Origin: Flavobacterium sp. | GTDB taxonomy: Bacteria > Bacteroidota > Bacteroidia > Flavobacteriales > Flavobacteriaceae | Direction: 5' to 3' | Assembly (NCBI RefSeq): GCF_030146175.1 | Contig: NZ_JASLCE010000104.1 | Span: forward strand, 1-61,793 | Length of the DNA stretch: 61,793 nt | Part shown: positions 1-8,024 of the stretch, piece after piece | Position numbering within the stretch: the stretch's first letter is position 1 | Layout of the letters: each line of letters opens with the position of its first letter | The notes under the pieces: generated by a model | What the model was told of the DNA's origin: nothing | What the model saw: only the letters and a program-made list of their open reading frames with translations | Databases searched by the model: none | Translations under genes and position numbers: made by a program

Positions 1-24
1 TTTTACTAAACCGCTGCACAAATT

Positions 25-1680
25 ATGTTGACATCCTTATCGATTAAAAATTTTGCTCTGATTGAACAGTTGGATATTCGTTTTTCGAACGAGTTTTCGA
101 TTATAACCGGGGAAACCGGAGCAGGAAAGTCGATCTTATTGGGCGCGTTAGGCCTGGTGTTGGGACGCCGTGCGGATTTAACCTCCCTAAAAGATAAAGA
201 ACAGAAATGTGTGATCGAAGCACATTTCGAAATTCAATCCTACGCATTACAGCCTTTTTTCGAGGAAAACGATCTCGATTACGAAACGACAACCATCATT
301 AGAAGGGAAATCCTGCCATCGGGTAAATCGAGGGCTTTCGTCAATGATAGTCCGGTAAACCTACAGGAATTACAGGAGTTGGGCGATTTTTTACTGGATA
401 TTCATTCACAACACCAAACACGGGAATTAACAGACGAAGCTTATCAGTTGCAAATTCTGGATGCCTTAGCCGGTCATCAGGACTTGTTACAGGATTATAA
501 AACCCGTTTGTCGCGTTATAAAGCCATCCGTTCGCAATTAAAACAATTGCAATCGGAAAAAGACGCCTTGTTAAAAGAACAGGATTATAATAGTTTTTTA
601 TTGGAAGAGCTATTGGCGGCCAATTTAAAAGACGGCGAACAGGAAGAACTGGAAGCCGCTTTCGAACGATTAAACAACGTGGAATTTATTCGGGAAGCAC
701 TGGATAAGTCGATGATGATTGCTAATGAAGAGCAAATCGGACTTATTCAGAACTTAAAAGAAGTCAAAGCGACCTTGCTAAAAATAGCACCGTTGTCTAT
801 AGAATATCAGGATTTGTCCGACCGGGTTTCCAGTGTGCTGATTGAGTTTGATGATATTGCCGATGAATTACAACGGCATTCTGAAGCCTTAATGAGTGAC
901 CCGGAACAATTGGAACTGACCAATCAGAAATTACAAAATATCTATTCGCTTCAGAAAAAGCACCAGGTAAATACCGTTGCCGAACTGTTGGCAATCCAAC
1001 AGGCGCTTGACGAAAAAGTTGTTCAGGCCGACGATATGGATAGCCGGATTGAAGCCTTAAACCGGGAAGAAACGGAGCTAAAAGAAAGTTTAAACGGATT
1101 GGCGGAAACGATTTCGGCAAACCGTACAAAAGCAGCACCGGTTTTAATCGGACAAATAACCGAAATACTCGCGGAACTGGGTATGCCAAATGCCCGTTTT
1201 GAATTCGATATCCGCCCGTCGGAAACGTTTTTACCATTGGGAAAAGACGAAGCGCAATTGTTGTTTTCGGCCAACAAAGGAACCAGTTTCGGATTGCTGA
1301 AAAAAGTAGCTTCCGGAGGGGAAATGTCGCGAATTATGCTGGCTGTAAAAGCCATACTGGCCAATTATACCAAGTTGCCAACCATTATATTTGATGAAAT
1401 TGATACCGGAGTTTCCGGGGAAATTGCCCATAAAATGGGGGATATTATGAAAAAGATGAGTCGGAAAATGCAGGTTTTTGCCATTACGCATTTACCGCAA
1501 ATTGCCGCCAAAGGAAATCAGCATTATAAAGTATTCAAATTCGTACAGGGAGAAACCACGGTTTCCGAATTAAAACTGCTGACCAATGAGGAGCGTATTG
1601 TGGAGATCGCGGAAATGCTTTCCGGAAAAGATATCTCCGATTCGGCACGAAACCACGCCCGATCGTTATTAATGGATTAA
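25..1680 (+). CDS. recN: DNA repair ATPase RecN
   Basis: SMC-like ATPase that acts early in double-strand-break repair by recombination, on DNA in the cytoplasm. The 551-residue length is normal for the family. A Walker A motif GETGAGKS lies at residues 29-36. The middle third (about 150-370) is rich in charged and leucine residues, as in the RecN coiled-coil arms. The ABC signature (ASGGEMSR) is near residue 432 and Walker B (IIFDEIDTG) near 452, followed by the conserved ITHLPQIA segment. The ATG at 25 begins the typical N-terminus MLTSLSIKNF. The TPR gene follows after 12 bases and fabI after that, so the three are probably co-transcribed. Upstream sequence is outside the window. Confidence 0.97.
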   Translation: MLTSLSIKNFALIEQLDIRFSNEFSIITGETGAGKSILLGALGLVLGRRADLTSLKDKEQKCVIEAHFEIQSYALQPFFEENDLDYETTTIIRREILPSGKSRAFVNDSPVNLQELQELGDFLLDIHSQHQTRELTDEAYQLQILDALAGHQDLLQDYKTRLSRYKAIRSQLKQLQSEKDALLKEQDYNSFLLEELLAANLKDGEQEELEAAFERLNNVEFIREALDKSMMIANEEQIGLIQNLKEVKATLLKIAPLSIEYQDLSDRVSSVLIEFDDIADELQRHSEALMSDPEQLELTNQKLQNIYSLQKKHQVNTVAELLAIQQALDEKVVQADDMDSRIEALNREETELKESLNGLAETISANRTKAAPVLIGQITEILAELGMPNARFEFDIRPSETFLPLGKDEAQLLFSANKGTSFGLLKKVASGGEMSRIMLAVKAILANYTKLPTIIFDEIDTGVSGEIAHKMGDIMKKMSRKMQVFAITHLPQIAAKGNQHYKVFKFVQGETTVSELKLLTNEERIVEIAEMLSGKDISDSARNHARSLLMD

Positions 1681-1692
1681 AAGGATTTTGTT

Positions 1693-2217
1693 TTGGAAGA
1701 AAATATTAGTTACTACGAAAATCAGTTCATCCGGGCTGATGCTTTGATTTCGGATGGAAATGTGTCCGAAGCAAAAGAAATTCTCGAAGAAATTCTGGAT
1801 CAGTATCCGGATTTTGGAAAAGCACACAATCACCTGGGATGGATCTATTATACGAAACTGAGTAATCACGAAAAAGGAGCCTATCACTACAAACTGGCCA
1901 TGCGTTTTGACCCGAAATACCCGGCGGCTTACCTGAATTATACCTATTTATTAGTTGATCTGGGACGATTAGAGGAGGCTAAAGAGCATATCGCCGAAAC
2001 GCTGAATACACTTGAAGGAGCCGATAAAGCATCCTATAATAGCGAATTGGGACGGATTTATGAAATGGAATTTAACCTGATTCCGGCTTATGAAGCCTAT
2101 AAAAAAGCGGCGTCCTACGGGTTTGGCGCTCAGTTTATTGAGAATATGAAGATGAATATGAACAGGGTGAAAGATAAAATGACTATTTTTGAAAAATTAA
2201 AATTGAAATTTACTTAA
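1693..2217 (+). CDS. TPR-repeat protein of unknown function
   Basis: A 174-residue protein with no signal peptide and at least three tetratricopeptide-like helical pairs, for example residues 24-45 (NVSEAKEILEEILDQYPDF) and 58-80 (KGAYHYKLAMRFDPKYPAAY), with the Ala/Gly/Tyr pattern of TPRs. It is probably a cytoplasmic protein-protein interaction scaffold. The best start is TTG at 1693; AAAGGA lies about 9 bases upstream and no ATG gives the full first repeat. It sits between recN and fabI with gaps of 12 and 10 bases, which suggests a shared transcript but not a function. I do not recognise a more specific family. Confidence 0.85.
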   Translation: MEENISYYENQFIRADALISDGNVSEAKEILEEILDQYPDFGKAHNHLGWIYYTKLSNHEKGAYHYKLAMRFDPKYPAAYLNYTYLLVDLGRLEEAKEHIAETLNTLEGADKASYNSELGRIYEMEFNLIPAYEAYKKAASYGFGAQFIENMKMNMNRVKDKMTIFEKLKLKFT

Positions 2218-2227
2218 AAACATAGCT

Positions 2228-3058
2228 ATGTACAATTTATTAAAAGGAAAAAGAGGGATCATTTTTGGAGCGTTAGATGAGAATTCAATCGCCTGGAAAA
2301 CGGCTGAGCGCGTACATGAAGAGGGAGGAACATTTGTTTTGTCCAATGCTCCGATTGCAATGCGTATGGGTACGATCAACCAGTTGGCAGAAAAAACAGG
2401 TTCCCAGATAATTCCGGCTGATGCTACTTCCGTTGAAGATTTGGAAAACCTGGTAGAAAAGGCAATGGAAATCCTTGGTGGTAAGATTGACTTCGTTTTG
2501 CACTCCATTGGGATGTCTGTAAATGTAAGAAAAGGAAACCACTATACGAATCAGAATTATGATTTTACAGAAAAAGGATGGGACGTATCTGCGGTATCCT
2601 TCCATAAAGTAATGCAGGTTTTATACAAAAAAGACGCCATGAACGAATGGGGAAGTATCGTAGCCTTAACCTATATGGCGGCACAACGTGTATTCCCGGA
2701 TTATAACGATATGGCCGATAATAAAGCCTATTTAGAGTCGATCGCACGTAGCTTCGGATATTTCTTCGGAAGAGACAAAAAAGTACGTGTAAACACGATT
2801 TCACAATCGCCTACGCCAACGACTGCCGGTCAGGGAGTAAAAGGTTTCGGTGGATTTATTTCTTTCGCCGATAAAATGTCGCCGCTAGGAAATGCTTCTG
2901 CTTTAGACTGTGCTAACTATACCGTAATGATGTTCTCGGATCTTACTAAAAAAGTAACGTTGCAAAACCTGTTACATGACGGAGGATTCTCGAATATGGG
3001 AGTAAGTCAGGAAGTAATGGAAGCTTTCGAAGAAGGATTAGCCAATAAAAACGACTAA
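2228..3058 (+). CDS. fabI: Enoyl-[acyl-carrier-protein] reductase (NADH), FabI
   Basis: Catalyses the last reduction of each fatty-acid elongation cycle (trans-2-enoyl-ACP to acyl-ACP). It is a short-chain dehydrogenase fold of 276 residues. The N-terminus KGKRGIIFGALDENSIAW is the FabI variant of the Rossmann glycine motif. The catalytic Tyr-x6-Lys is visible as YNDMADNK, in the same place as the E. coli Tyr156/Lys163 pair. The C-terminal LLHDGGFSNMG matches the family end. ATG at 2228. A strong hairpin terminator follows 36 bases after the stop, so this is probably the last gene of the recN transcript. FabI is the known target of triclosan-type inhibitors. Confidence 0.97.
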   Translation: MYNLLKGKRGIIFGALDENSIAWKTAERVHEEGGTFVLSNAPIAMRMGTINQLAEKTGSQIIPADATSVEDLENLVEKAMEILGGKIDFVLHSIGMSVNVRKGNHYTNQNYDFTEKGWDVSAVSFHKVMQVLYKKDAMNEWGSIVALTYMAAQRVFPDYNDMADNKAYLESIARSFGYFFGRDKKVRVNTISQSPTPTTAGQGVKGFGGFISFADKMSPLGNASALDCANYTVMMFSDLTKKVTLQNLLHDGGFSNMGVSQEVMEAFEEGLANKND

Positions 3059-3094
3059 AAGTATAGCGTAATTGAAAATAGAATTACTCGTGAA

Positions 3095-3126
3095 AACCAT
3101 CTCTTTGAGGTGGTTTTTTTCTTTTT
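3095..3126 (+). terminator. Intrinsic terminator after fabI
   Basis: A 9-base-pair stem (AACCATCTC / GAGGTGGTT, one G-U pair) with a TTT loop is followed by a run of seven T, a C and five more T. It lies 36 bases after the fabI stop and just upstream of the next promoter. Confidence 0.85.
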
Positions 3127-3134
3127 ATAAAGTT

Positions 3135-3142
3135 TATCTTTG
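3135..3142 (+). promoter_or_regulatory. Predicted -7 promoter element for the glycosyltransferase gene
   Basis: TATCTTTG is an exact match to the Bacteroidota -7 consensus TAnnTTTG. It lies 18 bases before the ATG at 3161 and just after the fabI terminator. No clear TTG is seen at -33. Its position argues that translation starts at 3161 and not at the in-frame TTG at 3140, which lies inside the element. Confidence 0.65.
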
Positions 3143-3160
3143 TTAAAAAATAAAGAACCC

Positions 3161-4159
3161 ATGTATTTTTCATTGATAATTCCGGTGTATAACCGACCGG
3201 ATGAAATTGAGGAACTGTTGCAAAGTTTGGTGCGACAGAATTATAACGAAGCTTTCGAAGTCGTGATAGTGGAAGACGGCTCTACTATTCCGTGTGAAAC
3301 GGTTGTGGAGGCGTTTAAAAGCAAATTGTTTATTTCCTATTACAACAAACCCAATTCCGGGCCGGGCGATTCCCGTAACTACGGAATGCGAAAAGCTATC
3401 GGACGCTATTTTATTATTTTGGATTCCGATTGCATCTTACCGGAAAATTACGTAACTTCCATAGCCAATAACCTACAAAAAAACTATGTAGATTGTTTTG
3501 GCGGACCTGACAATGCATTGGATTCTTTTTCGGACATTCAGAAGGCCATTAATTTTACGATGACGGCATTTCTGACCACGGGCGGTATTCGGGGCGGTTC
3601 CGAAAAAATCGGAAAATTCCAGCCGCGAAGCTTTAATATGGGCTTGTCTAAAAAAGCATTTGAAGCCTCCGGAGGATTTGGAAACATTCATCCGGGAGAA
3701 GATCCGGATCTGTCGATACGACTGTGGGAAATGGGATTTGAAACCAGATTGTACAAAGATTCGTATGTATATCATAAACGACGTATTGATTGGAGTAAAT
3801 TCTATAAACAGGTCAATAAATTTGGAAAAGCAAGACCAATATTGGATTCCTGGTATCCAAAATACCGGAAAATAACCTTCTGGTTTCCAACCTTATTTTG
3901 CTTTGGATTTCTGGTTGCGATAGCGCTTTATGCATTTGGAATTCCGTTGCTTTTTCAGTGTTATGCTTTATATTTTGCGATTTTATTCCTATCGGGAATC
4001 ATTGAAAATGCGAGTTTAAAGATTGGGTTTTTAGCGGTTATAGCCGCCGTAATTCAATTTTACGGCTACGGAATCGGCTTTTTTAAATCGTTTTTTAGGA
4101 TAACTGTACTAAAAAAACAGCCGGAAAAGGCATTTCCGGAATTATTTTTTAAAAAATAA
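3161..4159 (+). CDS. Family-2 glycosyltransferase with C-terminal membrane segments
   Basis: A GT-A fold inverting glycosyltransferase. The protein starts FSLIIPVYNRPDE, the classic GT2 N-terminus; the acidic nucleotide-sugar motifs VEDGS (near residue 38) and LDSDC (near 90) are present, and a conserved GEDPDLSIR segment follows near 185. Residues about 240-315 hold two to three hydrophobic helices, so it is probably anchored in the inner membrane. The start is set at ATG 3161 because a promoter element covers the upstream TTG; length is then 332 residues. coaE follows after 3 bases. The acceptor is unknown; lipid- or envelope-linked glycan synthesis is an inference. Confidence 0.88.
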   Translation: MYFSLIIPVYNRPDEIEELLQSLVRQNYNEAFEVVIVEDGSTIPCETVVEAFKSKLFISYYNKPNSGPGDSRNYGMRKAIGRYFIILDSDCILPENYVTSIANNLQKNYVDCFGGPDNALDSFSDIQKAINFTMTAFLTTGGIRGGSEKIGKFQPRSFNMGLSKKAFEASGGFGNIHPGEDPDLSIRLWEMGFETRLYKDSYVYHKRRIDWSKFYKQVNKFGKARPILDSWYPKYRKITFWFPTLFCFGFLVAIALYAFGIPLLFQCYALYFAILFLSGIIENASLKIGFLAVIAAVIQFYGYGIGFFKSFFRITVLKKQPEKAFPELFFKK

Positions 4160-4162
4160 GAC

Positions 4163-4747
4163 ATGACAAAAATTGTAGGACTCACCGGCGGGATCGGAAG
4201 TGGGAAGTCGACCATCGCGGAATATATTCATTCGAAAGGTATTCCGGTTTATATAGCTGATGATCAGGCGAAAAGAATAATGGACGATCCTGAAATTGTA
4301 AAAAAAGTCCGGGAAATTTTTGACGAGAATGTTGTAGAAAATGAAAAATTAAATCGCAAAAAAATTGCAGAATTAGTGTTTTCTTCACCTAATTTATTAA
4401 AAAAATTAAATGAAATTATACATCCGGCTGTTAAAGAAAATTTTGATAAATGGTTAAAAAATAATAAAAAAAGTAATTTTATAGTTAAAGAAGCTGCAAT
4501 TCTTTTTGAGAGCGGTAGTTATAAAGATTGCGATAAAATAATATTGGTAACGGCTCCGCAAGATATTCGTATTGAACGGGTTATGAATCGGGATAAAGTT
4601 AGTCGCGATCAGGTACTCGACCGTATGAAAAACCAGTGGGACGATGCGAGGAAAGCAGAATTTAGCGATTATATAATAGACAACACCGATTTGGTCATTT
4701 CTTTAAAAGAAGTGGATTTAATTCTTAAAGAATTGAATAAAATGTAA
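4163..4747 (+). CDS. coaE: Dephospho-CoA kinase
   Basis: Last step of coenzyme A synthesis: ATP-dependent phosphorylation of the 3'-hydroxyl of dephospho-CoA. The 194-residue P-loop kinase opens with GLTGGIGSGKS (residues 6-16), and the family motifs DDQAKRIMD, the INPAVH-like EIIHPAVK and the C-terminal RMKNQWDDARK follow in order. ATG at 4163, 3 bases after the glycosyltransferase stop, suggesting coupled expression. The middle of the gene (4321-4500) is only about 22% G+C by hand count, far lower than neighbouring genes, though all motifs are intact. Confidence 0.96.
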   Translation: MTKIVGLTGGIGSGKSTIAEYIHSKGIPVYIADDQAKRIMDDPEIVKKVREIFDENVVENEKLNRKKIAELVFSSPNLLKKLNEIIHPAVKENFDKWLKNNKKSNFIVKEAAILFESGSYKDCDKIILVTAPQDIRIERVMNRDKVSRDQVLDRMKNQWDDARKAEFSDYIIDNTDLVISLKEVDLILKELNKM

Positions 4748-4760
4748 AAACCGCCATAGA

Positions 4761-4813
4761 TGTTAATCTTTGGTTAATGTTTTTAAGGAATAAATGTTAA
4801 AATGTTAATTTTG
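4761..4813 (+). promoter_or_regulatory. Promoter and direct repeats upstream of the RprX-like kinase
   Basis: The region between coaE and the kinase gene holds a -7 match TAATTTTG (4806-4813) and four copies of a (T/G)GTTAA word starting at 4761, 4772, 4795 and 4803. The first two are spaced exactly 11 bases, the helical period of tandem half-sites used by OmpR/PhoB-type regulators. The response regulator two genes on is of that class, so autoregulation is plausible but inferred. The -7 element ends only 5 bases before the ATG. Confidence 0.4.
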
Positions 4814-4818
4814 TTTTG

Positions 4819-6405
4819 ATGAATAAAACGAGATTCCTCTTATTGATAATCCTGATGAGCCTGTCGTTGGTGGGTATTATTCTGGTACAATTATTCTGGA
4901 TTAATACTTCCTACAAGAACAACGAAGAACAATTCAAGTACCACGTACAACAGGTTATCGGTAGTGTAGCGAATAAACTACAACAACAGGAGTACTTTGA
5001 GTTCTATGAAAAGTTCAACAAGTTAAAGGACAGTATTGGAAAAGTACCGAGACAAAGCGATTTGTTAGAGTATTTTTATGTAAAACGCGATCCGAAAACC
5101 AACGAGCAAATCATTTACTCCAATACCATCGTTTTAGAAGATTACAATTTAAACCGTTCGTTCTTTGATAAAAGATCTGACTCCGTTTCGCTCAAAAGTT
5201 TCGTAGCGAAACGAAAAACAGAAATCTATAATGGAAATGTGGTCGATAATGCCGCAACTTTTCAGAAAGCACCAATGCCTGATGTAACGATCGAAAAGGA
5301 AGGAAATCTCGATATTCTGGATAAAGCCCAGTTTGAGATTTACTTTAAGGATATCGTAGGTTTAAAACCGATTCAGGAGCGTGTTTCGAAAGAGAAGCTG
5401 CACAATATGCTGCAAAACGAACTCAGTCAGTACGGTGTGAAGACGCCTTTTGAGTTTGGAATTTACAGCAATATGCTGGCCACCAAAGTAAAATCGGAAA
5501 ATTTTAATTACGATAAAAACTCAACCTACAGTATTCCGGTGTTTCCGGATAACGAAGGACAAAGCAAATACCAGCTATTGTTGAGTTTTCCACAAAAAAA
5601 TAAATTCCTTTTTTCGTCATTGGTCGGTATAACCACCCTTTCCATCATCTTTACGCTGGTCATTATTGTAGCCTATTTTAGCGCACTAAACCAGCTGATA
5701 CGACAAAAACAGATTTCGGAGATCAAAACCGACTTTATCAACAATATGACCCATGAGTTTAAAACACCTATTGCCACGATCAATCTGGCTTTGGATGCGA
5801 TTAAAAACCCAAAGATCATCGATGATAAAGAAAAAGTACAACGCTACCTGCAAATGATACGGGATGAGAACAAACGAATGCACGCACAGGTAGAAAATGT
5901 ACTGCGGATTTCCAAGCTTGAAAAACGGGAATTGGAAATCAGTAAAGAACCAACAGATGTTCATACGATAATAGAAGATGCAATGGAGCATGTTAACCTT
6001 ATTGTGGAAGACCGCGGCGGGATCATTAAAGAACATCTGAATGCCAAACGAACCACGATATTGTTAAACGACGTACATTTTACGAATGTAATGGTTAACA
6101 TACTGGATAATGCAATAAAATATTCACCGGAAGCACCGATAATTGACGTGATAACAGAAAATGTCAAAGATTTTATACTGATAAAAGTAAAAGATCACGG
6201 AGCGGGAATGAGTAAAGTGGCTCAAAAAAGAATTTTTGAGAAATTTTACCGGGAACATACCGGCGATTTACACAATGTAAAAGGACACGGGCTTGGATTA
6301 GCCTATGTAAAGCGAATTGTTGAAGACCATAACGGTCAGATATTCGTTGAAAGTGAGAAGGGAAAAGGAAGTACCTTCATTATAAAAATGCCACTAATAA
6401 ATTAA
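4819..6405 (+). CDS. Sensor histidine kinase, RprX-like
   Basis: Membrane sensor kinase of 528 residues. One transmembrane helix lies at about residues 5-25, a periplasmic sensor region at about 28-265 and a second helix at about 275-295. The dimerisation/phospho-acceptor motif MTHEFKTPI follows (His near 312). The ATPase domain shows NILDNAIKYSP (N box), DHGAGMS (G1) and GHGLGLAYVK (G2). The architecture and the following OmpR-type regulator match the RprX/RprY pair of Bacteroides. The start is ATG 4819; a TTG one codon earlier is less likely. The regulator begins 4 bases after the stop. The sensed signal cannot be read from sequence. Confidence 0.93.
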   Translation: MNKTRFLLLIILMSLSLVGIILVQLFWINTSYKNNEEQFKYHVQQVIGSVANKLQQQEYFEFYEKFNKLKDSIGKVPRQSDLLEYFYVKRDPKTNEQIIYSNTIVLEDYNLNRSFFDKRSDSVSLKSFVAKRKTEIYNGNVVDNAATFQKAPMPDVTIEKEGNLDILDKAQFEIYFKDIVGLKPIQERVSKEKLHNMLQNELSQYGVKTPFEFGIYSNMLATKVKSENFNYDKNSTYSIPVFPDNEGQSKYQLLLSFPQKNKFLFSSLVGITTLSIIFTLVIIVAYFSALNQLIRQKQISEIKTDFINNMTHEFKTPIATINLALDAIKNPKIIDDKEKVQRYLQMIRDENKRMHAQVENVLRISKLEKRELEISKEPTDVHTIIEDAMEHVNLIVEDRGGIIKEHLNAKRTTILLNDVHFTNVMVNILDNAIKYSPEAPIIDVITENVKDFILIKVKDHGAGMSKVAQKRIFEKFYREHTGDLHNVKGHGLGLAYVKRIVEDHNGQIFVESEKGKGSTFIIKMPLIN

Positions 6406-6409
6406 TGAT

Positions 6410-7126
6410 ATGGATACGACTAACAAAAAAATTCTTTTAGTAGAAGATGACCCCAATTTTGGAGCAGTGCTCAAAGATTACCTTTTAATAAATGATTTTG
6501 AAGTTACTTTAGCCAAAAACGGAATGGAAGGTTTCGAAAAATTCAAAAAAGACAACTTCGATTTATGTATTTTGGACGTAATGATGCCTTACAAAGATGG
6601 TTATACCTTAGCGAGAGAAATCCGCGAGAAAAATAAAGAAGTGCCGATTATCTTTTTAACGGCCAAATCAATGAAAGAAGACGTTTTAAAAGGGTATAAA
6701 GTAGGTGCAGATGATTATTTGAACAAGCCTTTTGACTCGGAAGTTTTATTGATGAAGATCAAAGCGATCATTCAGCGTAAAGCTTCAGAAGTAAAAACAG
6801 ACAATACAAAATTTGAATTCCAGATTGGTAAATTCCATCTGAACTCCAAATTGCGTTTCCTTTCGTTCCAGAATGAGGAGCCGATCAAATTGTCACCAAA
6901 AGAAAATGAATTGCTAAAAATGTTGGCCTTACATGAAAACGATTTGATGCCAAGAGAATTAGCATTAACCAAAATTTGGAGAGACGACAACTACTTCACC
7001 TCAAGAAGTATGGACGTTTATATTGCCAAATTACGTAAATACCTGAAACAGGATGAGGATGTTGAAATCCTGAACATCCACGGAGAAGGTTTCCGTTTGG
7101 TGATCAAAAATAAAGTTACAGAATAA
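6410..7126 (+). CDS. OmpR-family response regulator, RprY-like
   Basis: A two-domain DNA-binding regulator of 238 residues. The receiver domain (about 5-120) has the acidic pair VEDD, the phospho-acceptor Asp in LCILDVMMP (near 57), the conserved Thr in FLTAKS and Lys in NKPF. A winged-helix Trans_reg_C domain (about 135-235) includes LSPKENELL and SRSMDVYIAKLRKYL. It starts 4 bases after the kinase gene, its presumed partner. Repeats upstream of the kinase may be its binding sites. A strong terminator follows the gene. Confidence 0.95.
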   Translation: MDTTNKKILLVEDDPNFGAVLKDYLLINDFEVTLAKNGMEGFEKFKKDNFDLCILDVMMPYKDGYTLAREIREKNKEVPIIFLTAKSMKEDVLKGYKVGADDYLNKPFDSEVLLMKIKAIIQRKASEVKTDNTKFEFQIGKFHLNSKLRFLSFQNEEPIKLSPKENELLKMLALHENDLMPRELALTKIWRDDNYFTSRSMDVYIAKLRKYLKQDEDVEILNIHGEGFRLVIKNKVTE

Positions 7127-7154
7127 AAAGCACCCAAGCTACTTAGAAAAAAAG

Positions 7155-7187
7155 AAGCGCCCGGATTTGAATCCGGGCGCTTTTTTT
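7155..7187 (+). terminator. Intrinsic terminator after the response regulator
   Basis: A near-perfect stem of 12 base pairs (AAGCGCCCGGAT / ATCCGGGCGCTT) with a TTGA loop, preceded by A-rich sequence and followed by seven T. It could stop transcription from either side of this convergent intergenic space. Confidence 0.9.
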
Positions 7188-7201
7188 ATGACTTATTGAA
7201 T

Positions 7202-7234
7202 ACACCTGACAGGTTTTCGAAACCTGTCAGGTGT
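7202..7234. repeat. Interspersed palindrome, copy 1
   Basis: A perfect inverted repeat with 15-base arms (ACACCTGACAGGTTT and its complement) around TCG. It lies between the convergent regulator and thioesterase genes. A second, decayed copy follows directly at about 7241-7265, in which only the right arm (AACCTGTCAGGTGTA) is intact. The same palindrome occurs at 27846-27880 and a compensated variant at 21086-21119. It lacks a following T run, so it is not a simple terminator. Confidence 0.85.
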
Positions 7235-7278
7235 TTTAGGTGGTTTCAAAAACCTGTCAGGTGTATTATAGGGTTCGC

Positions 7279-8022
7279 TTATTTCCAGTCCAATTGTAGT
7301 GCGAAACAGGTTTTATCGGCTTTAGCAACCGAAAAATAAGTTGGTTTGACTTCCGGTGTTTTATGAATCGAGATCGTATCATTCAGGCTCAATTCCCGTA
7401 AAAAATTCATTTCAAAGCTTTTGATTTCCTGTTTCAGGACGGCTTTAGCATCGAGCGTATCCAAACACCATTCCAGGTATTTTACGTTGTTTACGTGATT
7501 CACAATGTCCAGATCAGATAATACCACATTTCGGTTGGCTACCGTTTCCGTATCGCGGGAAACATTAATCTTGGAAAAGTGCTGTTCGGTGGCATGCCAT
7601 TCCGGATATTTCTCAAAATGTTCATGTGGTAACGCCAAGGCTTCGGCTTTTCGGAGTTTGGTATTAAAAACCGCCCAAAAAGTAGACGCTCCGGCTAGTT
7701 TTTTTCCATTCAGATACATTTCGATATTTCGGATGGAACGCGAACCCTGTAGGTCTTCGATCCAGGTTTTAACGGTTACTTTGTCCATCCATTTGGGAAG
7801 AACGTCGGTTATTTCTACGCGAATACGACTCAAAACCCAGGCCTGATCGTGTTGTTGCATATCATTAAAACTCAATCCACCGTGAATGGAATGTTCTGCA
7901 GCTGTTAATTGCAGGATATTGCACAAATCGACATATTTCAGGTAACCGAAAGGAGTACATTGTGTAAAATTAATTTCCCATTCGTGTTCGAAAACGGAAG
8001 TAAAATCAGGGGATATAGGCAT
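7279..8022 (-). CDS. Acyl-[acyl-carrier-protein] thioesterase
   Basis: A 247-residue double hot-dog protein of the FatA/FatB-like bacterial family, which releases fatty acids from acyl-ACP. The segments FGYLKYVDLCNILQLTAAEHS near the N-terminus, WVLSRIRVEI near residue 64 and the second-domain motif SDLDIVNHVNNVKYLEW near 168 (with the conserved Asp/Asn/His) are typical. ATG at 8022, 2 bases after miaA, so it ends the long leftward run of genes. Its role could be acyl-chain control or lipid turnover; substrate length cannot be told from sequence. Confidence 0.9.
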   Translation of the reverse strand: MPISPDFTSVFEHEWEINFTQCTPFGYLKYVDLCNILQLTAAEHSIHGGLSFNDMQQHDQAWVLSRIRVEITDVLPKWMDKVTVKTWIEDLQGSRSIRNIEMYLNGKKLAGASTFWAVFNTKLRKAEALALPHEHFEKYPEWHATEQHFSKINVSRDTETVANRNVVLSDLDIVNHVNNVKYLEWCLDTLDAKAVLKQEIKSFEMNFLRELSLNDTISIHKTPEVKPTYFSVAKADKTCFALQLDWK

Positions 8023-8024
8023 TG

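Noticed and set aside
797..1237. A 146-residue minus-strand open frame inside recN
   Set aside because: It lies wholly within a strong, full-length recN, has no promoter or ribosome binding site, and its translation is rich in Arg, Pro and Leu as expected of an antisense shadow.
7202..7265. Palindromes considered as a small CRISPR array
   Set aside because: Only one intact and one decayed copy occur side by side with no regular spacer, and similar units lie isolated elsewhere; no cas gene is present.
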